Shown: positions 24,666-35,655 of the stretch, piece after piece
Layout of the letters: each line of letters opens with the position of its first letter
Numbering within the stretch: the first letter of the stretch is position 1
Notes under the pieces: generated by a model
What the model saw: the letters and a program-made list of their open reading frames with translations, nothing else
Databases searched by the model: none
What the model was told of the DNA's origin: nothing
Assembly (NCBI RefSeq): GCF_000737325.1
Contig: NZ_CP011125.1
Coordinates: 7,316,001-7,380,000 of the forward strand
DNA length: 64,000 nucleotides
Direction of reading: 5' to 3'
DNA from: Sandaracinus amylolyticus
Lineage (GTDB): Bacteria; Myxococcota_A; Polyangia; Polyangiales; Sandaracinaceae
Position numbers and translations under genes: made by a program

Positions 24666-25739
24666 TCACCCGAGCTTCGGCTTGAGCCCGACCTTGCCGT
24701 TCTGCACGACGATGTCGAAGTCGATCTTCCGATCGCCGTGCTTCTCGCGCAGCTTCGGCAGCATCTGCTGCACGCTCTGCGCGAGCGTCTCGTAGCGGAC
24801 GTTGTCGACGCGCTCGTTGTTGCGCCGGCGCGCCTCGACGTAGCGGTCGTAGAGGCTGCGCATGTTCGCGTCGTCGAGCCCTTCGCGGCTCGCTGCGACG
24901 GGCGGACGAGGCGGCGGAGGAGGCGCGGGCGGGCGCGGCACGGCGGCCGCGGGTCGCTGCGGGAGCTGGGGGATCGCGCGCGGCGCGGAGCCGGGCGGCG
25001 CGTCGGCATGACGAAGCGGCGCGCTGGGCGCGGCGGGGGCGCCGGCGACGGGCTTCGCGAACGTCGCGGTGCCGGGCTTGCCGAACGTCGCGCTCACGGG
25101 CTTCGCGAACGTCGCGGTCGCGGGCTTCGGCGCGATCGCGGGCTTCGGCGCGGAGAGCGGCGGGGACGCGGGCAGCGGTGCGCGCAGCGCGTCGGGCGGC
25201 GCGCTGGGCCGCGGCGGCATGCTCGAGCCGAACGGCGAGAGGCGACGCGCGGGCGGAGGGACGCTCGGCTCGCGGGCCGAGGGACCGAGCGCGCCGAGGA
25301 TCGCGTCGACGTCGCTGTCGTCGAACGAGAAGTTGCGCAGGTCCTCGACCTCGTCGACGTCGACGTCGAGCTCCCACGCGCCGGGCGTCTCGGCCTCGCC
25401 GTCCTTCGTGCGCTTCTTGCGCGCCTCGTCGCGGTGTCGGCGCTGCTGCGCGCGCACGACGTCGCGACGGTAGGTGCCCTCTTCGATCTGCCGGGCGATG
25501 CGCTGCCAGTACGTCACGTACGTGCCGTACTTCGCGATCAGCATCTGGGTGCGGAAGCGCAGCGCGGTGTTGCGCGGCTGGTTCTTGCGCAGGATGTCGA
25601 GCACGCGCTCGAGCTCCTTGCGCGGGATCGCCGGCTCGAGCTTCTCGATGCCCTGGAAGTACTGCTCGTAGAGCGACTTCAGGCGCGCGAGACGCACCTC
25701 CGCGTCGTGCAAGAGCTGCTCGTACTCCCCGGGGCTCAT
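24666..25739 (-). CDS. MXAN_5187-like protein
   Basis: 357 residues, soluble and highly charged. The N-terminal 110 residues form helices with a coiled-coil pattern (LARLKSLYEQYFQGIEKLEP). A Pro/Ala-rich linker (about 150-270) contains tandem FAKP/FGKP units. The C-terminal 80 residues (SLYDRYVEARRRNNERVDNV ... FDIVVQNGKVGLKPKLG) resemble the C-terminal domain of the myxobacterial MXAN_5187 family, whose function is unknown. Start ATG 25739. It is the first gene of a two-gene unit with the GH5 lipoprotein. Confidence 0.6.
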   Translation of the reverse strand: MSPGEYEQLLHDAEVRLARLKSLYEQYFQGIEKLEPAIPRKELERVLDILRKNQPRNTALRFRTQMLIAKYGTYVTYWQRIARQIEEGTYRRDVVRAQQRRHRDEARKKRTKDGEAETPGAWELDVDVDEVEDLRNFSFDDSDVDAILGALGPSAREPSVPPPARRLSPFGSSMPPRPSAPPDALRAPLPASPPLSAPKPAIAPKPATATFAKPVSATFGKPGTATFAKPVAGAPAAPSAPLRHADAPPGSAPRAIPQLPQRPAAAVPRPPAPPPPPRPPVAASREGLDDANMRSLYDRYVEARRRNNERVDNVRYETLAQSVQQMLPKLREKHGDRKIDFDIVVQNGKVGLKPKLG

Positions 25740-25854
25740 CGGTACAGCGGCACGACTGTATCGCGGACGAGGGCGCGCGCGGGAGATCGATCGCGGGACT
25801 TCGTCGGGGATCCGACAGCGCTGGAAACCGCGCGCGGTCGCCGAGCGCTCGCGG

Positions 25855-26487
25855 TCAGAGGGGGGTGATCCGCAGGTTGTCGAACCAGAGCTCGACCTGC
25901 CAGTCGTTGAACGCGAAGTGGTCGTGCCCGGGGCCCTCGAGCGGGCGCGGATCGTCCATCGAGACCAGCTCTTCGTCGTCGACCCACGCGGTGATGCGCG
26001 AGCCCCGGCGCTCGATGCGCATGCGGTAGGTGCGGCCCGGCTCGACGCGGCGGCGCGCGCCCACGACGCGATCGGCGCCGTGCTCGTCCATGCGCGCGAG
26101 CACGTTCATGCTGTTGCTCCAGCCGCCGAAGATCACGACGTAGCTCGTCGCGGTGTAGCTCTCGGTCGTCGCGCGCGAGCTGCCGTCGCCGAAGATCTCG
26201 ACCTTGATGTCGCCGTCGGGGCTCTCGCTGCGCACGTCGAACTCGATGCGCACGTCGCGCGGGAGCGTGCGCCGGAGCCAGAGCGGGCGGTTGCGCGCGT
26301 TGCGGATGTTCAGCTGGCCATCGACGATCCGCCAGCTCGCGCCGGTGTTGTGCCAGAGGTCGCCGAGCTCCTCGCGCTCGAAGTCGTCGGTGAGGCCCTC
26401 CGCGCCGATGCCGGGATCGCCCTGGGGCGTGCACGCGGCGATCGAGGGGAGGAGCGCGAGGGTGAAGAGGAAGAGGAGGCGGCGCAC
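25855..26487 (-). CDS. Lipoprotein with concanavalin-like (DUF1080-type) domain
   Basis: 210 residues with signal peptide and lipobox SIAAC (Cys 19). The mature part has the strand order of a concanavalin/LamG-like jelly roll: DDFEREELGDLWHNTGASWR, then IVDGQLNIRN, then WVDDEELVSM, as in 3-keto-disaccharide-hydrolase (DUF1080-like) domains. This suggests glycan binding at the cell surface; catalysis is uncertain. Its start is preceded by about 100 nt and then the 21-bp repeat array. Confidence 0.68.
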   Translation of the reverse strand: MRRLLFLFTLALLPSIAACTPQGDPGIGAEGLTDDFEREELGDLWHNTGASWRIVDGQLNIRNARNRPLWLRRTLPRDVRIEFDVRSESPDGDIKVEIFGDGSSRATTESYTATSYVVIFGGWSNSMNVLARMDEHGADRVVGARRRVEPGRTYRMRIERRGSRITAWVDDEELVSMDDPRPLEGPGHDHFAFNDWQVELWFDNLRITPL

Positions 26488-26589
26488 GGCGGCGGAATCT
26501 AGCGCGACCCGGCGCCGCGCAACCAGCGTCGGGTGTCGTGGGCTGGCCGTGCGGCAGCCGGCGGTCGTCGTGGCGCAGCGTCCGGCGGC

Positions 26590-26860
26590 CGGTGCCGTGT
26601 GACTGGCGCGCGGTGCCGTGTGACTGGCGCGCGGTGCCGTGTGACTGGCGCGCGGTGCCGTGTAACTGGGCGCCGGTGCCGTGTAACTCGCCGCCCGGTG
26701 CCGTGTGACCCGCCGCCGGTGCCGTGTGACTCGCCGCCGGTGCCGTGTGACTCGCCGCCCGCTGCCGTGTAACTCGCCGCCGGTGCCGTGTGACTGGCGG
26801 CCGGTGCCGTGTAACTCGCCGCAGGTGCCGTGTGACTCGCCGCCGGTGGCGTGTCGCTCT
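26590..26860. repeat. Tandem repeat, 21-bp unit, about 13 copies
   Basis: The anchor GCCGTGT recurs at 26594, 26615, 26636, 26657, 26678, 26700, 26721, 26742, 26764, 26785, 26806 and 26827, with a degenerate copy at 26848, so spacing is 21 bp except for two 22-bp steps. The consensus is CGGTGCCGTGTGACTCGCCGC. Positions vary systematically between GTGTGAC and GTGTAAC and between ACTGGCG and ACTCGCC. It sits between two minus-strand genes. The two 22-bp steps break any reading frame, so it is not coding. Confidence 0.85.
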
Positions 26861-27793
26861 TCAGCGCACGCTCGCGGTGATCGCGCGGGCCGCGCCGCTC
26901 ATCGCGCTGCGCACCGCGCCCTGCAGCGCCTGCTCCGCGAGCCGCGCCTCCTGCTGCGCGCGCGAGGACGACGCGCGCTCCATCCCGGTCGCCGCGCCGT
27001 TGAGCGCCGCGCGGATGCTGCGCCCCGGCTCGTCCATCAGCATCAGCGCGACCTCGCAGCGCACTTGCAGGTCACGCCCGTGCGCCTGGCGATGCACGCG
27101 CGTGATCGATCCTTCGAGCCGCATGCGCGGCAGCCGCCGCCGCGCGATCTCGCGATCCGCGTCGGGCGACACACCGTCGAGCGCCGCGACGCCGCGGAGC
27201 ACGAGCAGGTGACGGTGCACCTCCTGCGAGAGCATCGACTGCAGCCGCTCGTGCGTGAAGCCGCTGCGGTTCTGCATGTCGCCGAGCACGACCACGTAGC
27301 GCACCGAGCCCCAGTCGACGTCGCGCTCGCGCGGCACCACCTCGACCGAGGGCATGCGCAGCGGATCGTGCGCGGGCGGCGGCGTGCTCGACGACGCGCT
27401 CGAGGACGAGCCACCGATCGCGCGGATCGCGCGGCCCGCCGCGTCGCGCACCTCGCGCTCGCGATCGGCGAGCGCGCTGCGGAGCGAAGGGAGCGCGTCG
27501 GGGTTGCCGAGGCGACCGAGCGCCTCCGCAGCAGCCGCGCGCACCGCGGGCGAGGCGTCGGAGAGCGCGCCCGCGAGGGGGCCGGCCATCGCGGGGTCCG
27601 CGCTCGCGCCGAGCGCCATCGCGGCGCGCACGCGCGCGCGGAAGTCTCGGCTCTCGCGGAGCACGCGGAGCACCGTCGTCCGATCCTGCGCGCGCAGGGG
27701 CGCGATCGCGATCGCCGCGACGAAGATCGCTGCGAGCGCTGCGAGGAGGACGCCTCGGGTCGTCCGCGCGAGGGACGGAAGCCGGACCGCCAT
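26861..27793 (-). CDS. Secreted HEAT-repeat protein
   Basis: 310 residues from ATG 27793 with an N-terminal signal anchor (LLAALAAIFVAAIAIAPLRA). Residues about 38-135 contain three HEAT repeats (SPAVRAAAAEALGRLGNPDA). A Ser/Pro linker follows, then a 170-residue domain of alternating strands and helices (VRYVVVLGDMQNRSGFTHER ... VALMLMDEPGRSIRAALNGA). This second domain is not recognised; it resembles a CsgG/penicillin-binding-protein-activator type fold. The stop is right next to the 21-bp repeat array. Confidence 0.65.
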   Translation of the reverse strand: MAVRLPSLARTTRGVLLAALAAIFVAAIAIAPLRAQDRTTVLRVLRESRDFRARVRAAMALGASADPAMAGPLAGALSDASPAVRAAAAEALGRLGNPDALPSLRSALADREREVRDAAGRAIRAIGGSSSSASSSTPPPAHDPLRMPSVEVVPRERDVDWGSVRYVVVLGDMQNRSGFTHERLQSMLSQEVHRHLLVLRGVAALDGVSPDADREIARRRLPRMRLEGSITRVHRQAHGRDLQVRCEVALMLMDEPGRSIRAALNGAATGMERASSSRAQQEARLAEQALQGAVRSAMSGAARAITASVR

Positions 27794-27836
27794 CGACGAG
27801 GAAGCGTCTCTCCCGCGATCGTCGTCGTCAACGGCT

Positions 27837-27854
27837 CGCACCGAAAACGGTGCG
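27837..27854. terminator. Perfect hairpin between two minus-strand genes
   Basis: CGCACCG-AAAA-CGGTGCG, a 7-bp stem with a 4-nt loop, lies in the 122-nt gap downstream of the TSP3 protein gene and upstream of the HEAT protein gene. It could be a terminator or a leader attenuator. Confidence 0.4.
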
Positions 27855-27915
27855 CCACGCTCCCACGTGCACACCGACCTTCGAGCGCCCCGTATCGTCA
27901 TGCATCCCGCCGGGA

Positions 27916-29742
27916 TCACTGCGCGAAGGTCACGCGCAGGCCGCGCACGGAGGGATCGGCCACGACGTCGATCGCACCTTCGCTCACACCGCGGGCGATC
28001 AGTGCCGCGCGGAGCCCCGCCACGCGGGCCTCGTCCGCGGCACCCCCGATCGCGACGCGGGCGCGCGTGCCCCACGATGCGATGACGAGCCGCGCGAGCT
28101 GATCGATCGCCGCGCTCGACGCGGGCGCGATCGATCCGTCCGCCGCGAAGCGCGGCGCGCTGCCCGTGATCACCCGATCGGGCGCGCCGGCGGTGCCCTC
28201 GACGCGCCATGCCGCGCGTCCGCCGGGCTCGGGGCAGCCGTCCTCGTCGGCGCGCCCGTCGACGTCCTCGGCGCGATCGCGGCACGTGTCGCTCGCGTCG
28301 AGCACGCCGTCGCGATCGTCGTCGACGTCGGGGCAGCCGTCGGCGTCGTCGATCTCGTCGCGATCCTCGGCCGCGCCCTCGCAGCGATCCACGCCCTGCG
28401 GGACGCCGTCGCCGTCGTCGTCGAGATCGGGGCAGCCGTCGTCGTCGCTCGCGCCGTCGCGATCCTCGGGCTCGGCGCGGCACGCGTCGCGATCGTCCGG
28501 CACGTCGTCGCCGTCGTCGTCGAGGTCGGGGCAGCCGTCGCCGTCGTCGTGCCCGTCGGCGTCCTCGGCGACCGCGGGGCAGGTGTCGCTCGCGTCGAGC
28601 ACGCCGTCCGCGTCCTGATCGAGCTGCGGATCGTTGCAGCCGTCGTCGTCGTTGTCGCTGCCGAAGTCGGCGGCCTCGTTCGGGCAGCGATCGTCGAGGT
28701 CGGGCACCAGATCGCCGTCGTTGTCGGGCTCGGGGCAGCCGTCCTCGTCGAGGTGCTGATCGACGTCCTCGGGCAGCGTCGGGCAGTCGTCGTCGTCGTC
28801 GCCGATCTGGTCGTGATCGCGATCGTGGAAGCGCGGCGCCCACGACACGCCCGCGACGATCCGGAACGCGGTGGTGCCGACGCCGCCGGTGAGCCCGGTG
28901 CCGCCCGCGAGCGAGAGCTCGACGTCGCGCGTGGGCCGGCCGCGCACTCCGAGCAGCCACTCGACGTACGTGCTCGCCTCCTCGCCGAACGGATTCTCGA
29001 GATCGGTCGCGACGTTCACCTCGGCGAGCGCGAAGAGATCGTCGACGAAGAACGCGGGCACCTGCAGGCCGAGCCCGAAGTAGAGCTCGTTGCGGAACGG
29101 CACGCCGAGGATGCGCGGCTCGGCGAAGCGATGGCGCACGCCGACGATGCCGCCGACGCCGAGATCGAGCAGGTGGAAGTCGGCGAGCAGCGCGCCGTCG
29201 AGCTGCGGGTTGCCCTCGCTCGCGTAGGTGTCCTCGTGGCCGATCGGGACCGTGGTCGCGATCTGGATCGCGAGGCCCTCGCCCTCGTGCCGCTCGCGCT
29301 CCTCCGTCGCGTCCTCGCCGAGCAGGCGCGCGCGGACCGCGATGCGCGGGTCGCGCAGCGCGACGGTCTGGAGCGGACCGCGCATGTCGATCACCTGCGG
29401 CTCGCCGTCCTGGTAGAGGACGATCGGCGCGTCGATCACCACGGCGAAGCGGCCGAGGATGCCGAGCTGGAAGAGGAGATCACCGCCGAAGCGGTTCTCG
29501 ATCGCGGGGACGGTGGAGCCGTCGGCGAGGCGCACGGTGAGCGGCTCGTGCGCGTAGCCGAGCCAGAGCGCGACGTTCCATCGCCACGGGCCGGGCGTGC
29601 GTGTGCCGGGGATCGTGAGGAAGCCGTCGCCGTCGGGCGCGGGCGCGAAGCGCTCCACGTCGAGGTTGCGCTGCGCGCGCGCGAGCGCCGGCGCGAGCAG
29701 GAGACAGACGACGGCGAAGGAAGAGACGAGGCGGGCCCGCAT
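27916..29742 (-). CDS. Outer membrane protein with thrombospondin type-3 repeats and OmpA-like C terminus
   Basis: 608 residues. A signal peptide (1-23, ARAQ) precedes an N-terminal half of beta-barrel-type amphipathic strands (about 30-305). Residues about 310-500 hold about seven Asp-rich calcium-binding TSP3 units (DxDxDGxxDxxDxC, for example DQDADGVLDASDTCP). The last 100 residues keep an OmpA-like order (IAPASSAAIDQLARLVIAS ... LRAALIARGVSEGAIDVV), but the peptidoglycan-binding Asp/Arg motif is not obvious, so binding may be lost. ATG 29742, divergent from the TPR gene at 29814. Confidence 0.75.
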   Translation of the reverse strand: MRARLVSSFAVVCLLLAPALARAQRNLDVERFAPAPDGDGFLTIPGTRTPGPWRWNVALWLGYAHEPLTVRLADGSTVPAIENRFGGDLLFQLGILGRFAVVIDAPIVLYQDGEPQVIDMRGPLQTVALRDPRIAVRARLLGEDATEERERHEGEGLAIQIATTVPIGHEDTYASEGNPQLDGALLADFHLLDLGVGGIVGVRHRFAEPRILGVPFRNELYFGLGLQVPAFFVDDLFALAEVNVATDLENPFGEEASTYVEWLLGVRGRPTRDVELSLAGGTGLTGGVGTTAFRIVAGVSWAPRFHDRDHDQIGDDDDDCPTLPEDVDQHLDEDGCPEPDNDGDLVPDLDDRCPNEAADFGSDNDDDGCNDPQLDQDADGVLDASDTCPAVAEDADGHDDGDGCPDLDDDGDDVPDDRDACRAEPEDRDGASDDDGCPDLDDDGDGVPQGVDRCEGAAEDRDEIDDADGCPDVDDDRDGVLDASDTCRDRAEDVDGRADEDGCPEPGGRAAWRVEGTAGAPDRVITGSAPRFAADGSIAPASSAAIDQLARLVIASWGTRARVAIGGAADEARVAGLRAALIARGVSEGAIDVVADPSVRGLRVTFAQ

Positions 29743-29813
29743 CGTGACGCGAGCATAGACGCTCGATGGCGCGCCGTGTTCAGCCGGCTGCGTCTCTGCG
29801 ATGCTGCGCGCCG

Positions 29814-31127
29814 ATGAGCGATCTCGACGAGGCGGAGAAGAAGCTCGCGTCGAACGACGCGGAGGGCGCGTACCTCGCGCTGCGCCCGGTGCTCGGGTAT
29901 CCAGCGAGCGGGCTCGAGGAGCGCGCGCTCTTCGCGCGCGCGGCGGCAGTGCTCGCGGAGCTGTCGCGGCGCTTCGGCGCGGCGCCGCTCGCGGAGACGA
30001 TCACGAAGATCGCGCGCGAGCCCGACGACGCGCGCGCGCTGTACGACGCGGGCTACGGCCTCTACGAGCAAGGCCAGTTCGACTTCGCGGCGGCGATGCT
30101 CGCGCGCGCGAACCGCATCGCGCCGGGGCAGTCCGCGATCGTCTCGGAGCTCGCGACGGCGCTCGAGCGGCTGACGCGGAGCGGCGAGGCCGCGCTCTTC
30201 CTCGATGCGTCGGGCACGCCCGAGCGCGACCCGTTCTGCGCGTACCTGAGCGGCTTCCACTGGATCATGAGCGGCGACCTCGACGTGCCGCGGAAGCGCG
30301 TGGCGCAGCTCGCGAGCCACGGCGACGAGCGCGTCGCGTTCATGCGCGGCGCGCTCGAGGGGATGCTCGCGCGCGCGGACGCGCTGCGCGCGGCGGGGAT
30401 CACGCTCGACGATCGAGCGCTGACCGCGTGGCACGCGGTGCTCTCGGGATCGCTGCTGCTCCACGAGTCGCCGCACGGGCACGACCACCCGATGCGCGGG
30501 CGGTACGCGTTCGTGCAGGACACGCCGGCGCTGATGCGCGAGGGAATCGAGCGGCTCGCGGGGGTGCTCGGGCGGACGTCGCGCGTGATCGCCGCGCCCG
30601 ATCGACCGAGCCGCATCCTCGCGCGCGCGGCGGCGACGCGGATGGGCGTGCCGTGCATCGACTGGACGCCCGGCGTGGAGCGCGGCGAGGGGCTCGTCGT
30701 GGCGTGGTCGCTCGAGGCGATCGAGGACACGACGTTCCTGCGCGCGCTGCACACGCACGCGCCCGGACAGCGGCTCTTCGCGCACGCGTCGTGCTGGACC
30801 GAGCCGCTCGCGTACGCGCCCGACGTGACGACGATCCTGCACCAGTCGATCACGCACCCGTGGACCGGCGGCGCGATGGTCGTCGATCCCGCGACGCAGC
30901 AGATCACGCGCGCCGCGCCCGACCCGCGCAGCGACGACGCGCTGGCGGCGGAGATCCTCGCGACGACGCAGGAGGACGAGAGCGTCACGTCGCGCGACCA
31001 CGTGCTCGCGATCGCACGCGCGCTCGCGTCGCTGCCCGAGGCGCACCGGCTCGGGCTCCATCGCGCGAGCGGTCAGCGCTTCCACCAGCGCCTCGGCGGT
31101 CCGGTGCCGAGCGCGCGCTTTCTGTAG
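29814..31127 (+). CDS. TPR-like protein, first gene of the sirtuin operon
   Basis: 437 residues from ATG 29814. TPR-like helices cover about 1-130 (EAEKKLASNDAEGAYLALRP, ARALYDAGYGLYEQGQFDFA). The C-terminal 200 residues are an alpha/beta domain with a possible nucleotide or sugar fold (RVIAAPDRPSRILARAAATR, GEGLVVAWSLEAIEDTTFLR) that I do not recognise. There is no signal peptide. It ends 9 nt before the sirtuin gene, which indicates an operon. Confidence 0.6.
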   Translation: MSDLDEAEKKLASNDAEGAYLALRPVLGYPASGLEERALFARAAAVLAELSRRFGAAPLAETITKIAREPDDARALYDAGYGLYEQGQFDFAAAMLARANRIAPGQSAIVSELATALERLTRSGEAALFLDASGTPERDPFCAYLSGFHWIMSGDLDVPRKRVAQLASHGDERVAFMRGALEGMLARADALRAAGITLDDRALTAWHAVLSGSLLLHESPHGHDHPMRGRYAFVQDTPALMREGIERLAGVLGRTSRVIAAPDRPSRILARAAATRMGVPCIDWTPGVERGEGLVVAWSLEAIEDTTFLRALHTHAPGQRLFAHASCWTEPLAYAPDVTTILHQSITHPWTGGAMVVDPATQQITRAAPDPRSDDALAAEILATTQEDESVTSRDHVLAIARALASLPEAHRLGLHRASGQRFHQRLGGPVPSARFL

Positions 31128-31136
31128 GATCGACGC

Positions 31137-31985
31137 ATGACGCTCGAACCGCAGGTGCTCGCGCTGCTCGACGACGCGCTGTCGCGCGAGGGGCCGATGC
31201 TGTTCCTCACCGGCGCGGGGATCTCGGCGGAGAGCGGGATCCCGACGTTCCGCGGGCCCGAGGGCTACTGGACGATCGGCTCGAAGAACTATCGCGCCGA
31301 GGAGCTCGCGACGTACGAGGCGTTCACGCGCATGCCCGAGGAGGTCTGGGCCTGGTACCTCTATCGACGCAGCGTGTGCCGCGCCGCGAGCGCGAACGCG
31401 GCGCACCTCGCGCTGGTGGAGCTCGAGCGCGCGCTCGGCGATCGCTTCCTCCTCATCACGCAGAACGTCGACGGGCTGCACCTGCGCGCGGGGAGCACGC
31501 CCGCGCGCACCTTCCAGATCCACGGGAACATCGACTACCTGCGGTGCGAGGACGAGTCCCCCGAGGAGTTGCACCCGCGCATCCGCGAGATCCCCGCGGG
31601 CATCTCGCTCGAGTGGCCGAAGACGCGGCGCATCGCGGACGCGGAGCGCGCGCTGCTGCAGTGCTGTGGGCGCGGGCGATGGTCGCGCCCGCACGTGCTG
31701 TGGTTCGACGAGAGCTACGACGAGCCGCTCTTCCGCTTCGAGAGCTCGATGGACGCGGTGCGACGCGCGTCGCTCGTCGTGGTGATCGGCACGTCGGGCG
31801 CGACGACGCTGCCGAGCCACATCGTGAACGTCGCGGCGCACCGGCGCGTGCCGATGCTCGTGGTGAACCAGGACGAGAGCCCGTTCACGCAGATCGCGGA
31901 GCGCCTCTCGAGCGCAGCGGTGCTGCGCGGCACCGCGACCCAGTACGTGCCTGCGATCACGCGCGCGCTGATCGAACGTGCGTAG
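31137..31985 (+). CDS. SIR2 family NAD-dependent protein deacylase
   Basis: 282 residues. Sirtuin motifs are in order: FLTGAGISAESGIPTFRG (about 22-39), TQNVDGLH (about 106-113), IHGN (about 126-129, with the catalytic His), then LWFDE and VVIGTSG (NAD binding). The zinc-binding site is degenerate: only one Cys is kept in the first pair (LRCEDE), and the second is a CC pair (LLQCCGRG) instead of CxxC. The deacylase reaction is expected but metal binding is uncertain. The gene overlaps the next one by 8 nt. Confidence 0.82.
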   Translation: MTLEPQVLALLDDALSREGPMLFLTGAGISAESGIPTFRGPEGYWTIGSKNYRAEELATYEAFTRMPEEVWAWYLYRRSVCRAASANAAHLALVELERALGDRFLLITQNVDGLHLRAGSTPARTFQIHGNIDYLRCEDESPEELHPRIREIPAGISLEWPKTRRIADAERALLQCCGRGRWSRPHVLWFDESYDEPLFRFESSMDAVRRASLVVVIGTSGATTLPSHIVNVAAHRRVPMLVVNQDESPFTQIAERLSSAAVLRGTATQYVPAITRALIERA

Positions 31986-33414
31986 CTCGTACGCGCGATC
32001 GACGTGGCTCTTCGCGCGCCTCGTCGGGGTGACGTCGCTCGGCGCGTTCGTGTCGGCGCACGCGCAGCTCCACGGGCTCTTCGGCGAGGCGGGCATCCTC
32101 CCGCTCGCGCCGCGCCTCGCGCGGGTGCAGGCCGCGATGGGCGACGACGTGTGGTGGACGCGACCGACGCTGCTGCTCTCGACCGGCGCGAGCGACGACG
32201 CGCTGAGCGCGCTCTGCGTGGTCGGCGAGCTCGCGTCGCTGATGCTCGCGCTCGGCGTGCTGCCCGGGCCGAGCGCGGTGGTCGCGGCGCTCGGGTACGT
32301 GTCGATCGTCAACGTCGGCGCGCCGTTCTTCCCGCTGCAGTGGGACACGCTGCTGATCGAGACGTTGTGGCTGACCGCGCTGGTCGCGCCGTGGCGCACC
32401 GTGCTCGCGACGCCGGCGCGCGCGAGCGAGCCGCCGCACGTCGCGCGCTGGGCGCTCTGGCTGCTCGTCGCGCGGCTGATGCTCGCGAGCGGCATCGTGA
32501 AGTGGGTCGGCGACGAGGTGTGGCGCGATCTGAGCGCGCTCTCGTTCCACTACGAGACGCAGCCGCTGCCGAGCCCGCTCTCGCCGTGGATGCACGCGGG
32601 GCCGCGCTGGACGCACACGCTCGGCGCGATCGTGACGTTCGTGATCGAGCTCGCGCTGCCGTTCTTCGTCATCGCTGGTCGGCGCGCGCGCCACGTCGCA
32701 GCCGCGGGATTCCTGCTGCTCCAGGGCCTGATCGCGATCACCGGCAACTACGGGTTCTTCAACCTGCTGGCGATCGCGCTGTGCGTGCCCTTGCTCGACG
32801 ACGCGGTGATCGATCGTGTGCTCCCCGCGCGATGGCGCGCGCCCGGCGTCGCGGCGGCGCGACCGTGGCAGGTCGTCGCGCCGTCCGCGATCGCATCGCT
32901 GCTGATCGTGCTTCAGATCGCGCAATTCGCGAGCTCGCTGGGCGCGCCGGTGCGCGACGAGATCGCGACGATGATGGAGCGCAGCCACGCGATCTGGGCG
33001 ACGAGCTCGTACGGGCTCTTCGCCGACATGACGACCGAGCGCCCCGAGCTCGTCATCGAGGGCAGCGTCGATGGCGAGACGTGGGTCGCGTACGACTTCC
33101 GCTACAAGCCGGGCGACGATCTCGCGGAGGGCCTGCCGATCACGCTCACGCACATGCCACGCGTCGACTGGATGTTGTGGTTCGCCGCGCTCACCGGGCC
33201 CGAGGGTGCGCCATGGGTGCGCGCGCTCCAGATCGCGCTGCTCGAGCGGCGCGCACCGGTGCTCGCGCTGCTCGAGCGCGATCCGTTCGACGGAGCGGCG
33301 CCGCGCTTCGTGCGGGTGATCGAGTGGGACTACGAGCTCGCGCCGCCGGGCGGCGACGCGACGTGGACACGATCGCGACCGCGCCCGTGGGGACGCGTCG
33401 TCAGGGCGCGGTGA
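31978..33414 (+). CDS. Lipase maturation factor (LMF1) family membrane protein
   Basis: 478 residues from GTG 31978 inside the 3' end of the sirtuin gene, so translation is probably coupled. About seven to eight hydrophobic segments lie between residues 5 and 320, and the C-terminal 130 residues are soluble. Family landmarks include [37 protein letters not shown] and [15 protein letters not shown], then the C-terminal [18 protein letters not shown]. In animals LMF1 assists folding of secreted lipases; the bacterial role is unknown. The last 14 nt overlap the convergent lipoprotein gene. Confidence 0.8.
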   Translation: MRSSYARSTWLFARLVGVTSLGAFVSAHAQLHGLFGEAGILPLAPRLARVQAAMGDDVWWTRPTLLLSTGASDDALSALCVVGELASLMLALGVLPGPSAVVAALGYVSIVNVGAPFFPLQWDTLLIETLWLTALVAPWRTVLATPARASEPPHVARWALWLLVARLMLASGIVKWVGDEVWRDLSALSFHYETQPLPSPLSPWMHAGPRWTHTLGAIVTFVIELALPFFVIAGRRARHVAAAGFLLLQGLIAITGNYGFFNLLAIALCVPLLDDAVIDRVLPARWRAPGVAAARPWQVVAPSAIASLLIVLQIAQFASSLGAPVRDEIATMMERSHAIWATSSYGLFADMTTERPELVIEGSVDGETWVAYDFRYKPGDDLAEGLPITLTHMPRVDWMLWFAALTGPEGAPWVRALQIALLERRAPVLALLERDPFDGAAPRFVRVIEWDYELAPPGGDATWTRSRPRPWGRVVRAR

Positions 33415-34084
33415 TCGCGAGGTCGAGCTCGAACGTCTGCGGCCCGTCGAGCGCGTCGCTGTCGAGGAGCAGATAGACGGGGTTCGCCGCTGCGCCGGGG
33501 TTCGTCCACGAGAGCGTCTCGCCGCTCGACGACGACACGCCGGACGCGAGGCAGGTCGGGATCGCGGGGCAGCTGTCGACGAGCGAGAGGATGCCGTCGC
33601 CCGCGTGGCGGTACGTCGCGGTGAGCGTCGCGCCTGCGGGCAGCTCGATGCGCACCGCGGCGTCACGGCCGGGCGCGGAGCCGCCGGTGCACGAGCTGGT
33701 GACCTCGTTGAGGCTCGACGCGAGCGTCCCGCGGTACGCGCCGGCCGGCGTCGATCCCGAGGTCGGGCACCACTGCACGAGCAGCGGCGTGCGCACCGCG
33801 CCCGAGTCCGGCGTGCTGCCCGCGTCGATCGCGGCGGCATCCGCGCCCGCGTCGTCCGCGCCCGCATCGTCCTCGCCCGCATCGTCGAGACCGGCATCGA
33901 GCTCGCCCTCGCCCGCGTCGCTCGCCCCGCCGTCGATCGCGCCGCCGCCGTCGATCGCGCCGCCCGCGTCCACTCCCGCGCCGCCGTCGGTGCGGCCCGC
34001 GTCGGGGGTGCCAGCGCCGTCGTCGTCGCCGCACGCAGCGGCGAACAAGAGGCATGTCGTGATCGCAATCAGGGCGCGTCGCAT
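33401..34084 (-). CDS. Lipoprotein with Asp/Ala/Gly linker and PPC-like domain
   Basis: 227 residues from ATG 34084 with lipobox FAAAC (Cys 18). Residues about 20-95 are a low-complexity linker of Asp, Ala, Gly and Ile ([20 protein letters not shown]). This matches the long linkers of other lipoproteins in the window and suggests an extended tether. The C-terminal 110 residues fit the beta-sandwich of pre-peptidase C-terminal (PPC)-like domains ([40 protein letters not shown]). No enzyme domain is attached. Confidence 0.65.
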   Translation of the reverse strand: MRRALIAITTCLLFAAACGDDDGAGTPDAGRTDGGAGVDAGGAIDGGGAIDGGASDAGEGELDAGLDDAGEDDAGADDAGADAAAIDAGSTPDSGAVRTPLLVQWCPTSGSTPAGAYRGTLASSLNEVTSSCTGGSAPGRDAAVRIELPAGATLTATYRHAGDGILSLVDSCPAIPTCLASGVSSSSGETLSWTNPGAAANPVYLLLDSDALDGPQTFELDLAITAP

Positions 34085-34219
34085 CGGCGCGACTATGGCC
34101 CACCACGTCGCACCCCACGGTGCGCGTCCGCACGCGCTCGTGAGCCGTTCGCACCCGCCGTGAGCGCGCACCACATCGACGTTCGACGGTGCGCGGCGCG
34201 CGCTGCTAGCTTACCGAGC

Positions 34220-35599
<1,380 letters not shown>

Positions 35600-35641
35600 C
35601 CCTGCGGGAGTGCTCGTCCCGCGGGGACCGGACGGGAGCGC
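35600..35641 (+). repeat. Dispersed 43-nt post-stop element, copy B
   Basis: Begins directly after the TGA of the serine deaminase gene (35597-35599). It contains GTCCC-GCG-GGGAC, a perfect small hairpin. It is nearly identical to 20038-20081 read on the minus strand. Confidence 0.65.
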
Positions 35642-35655
35642 CGAACGGCTGAGCC

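Noticed and set aside
24666-25739. Repeat-containing linker FAKP/FGKP as a separate mobile repeat
   Set aside because: It is a short in-frame low-complexity linker within one protein, not a dispersed element.
26590-26860. CRISPR array or coding repeat
   Set aside because: Repeats abut with no spacers, and two 22-bp steps break any reading frame.
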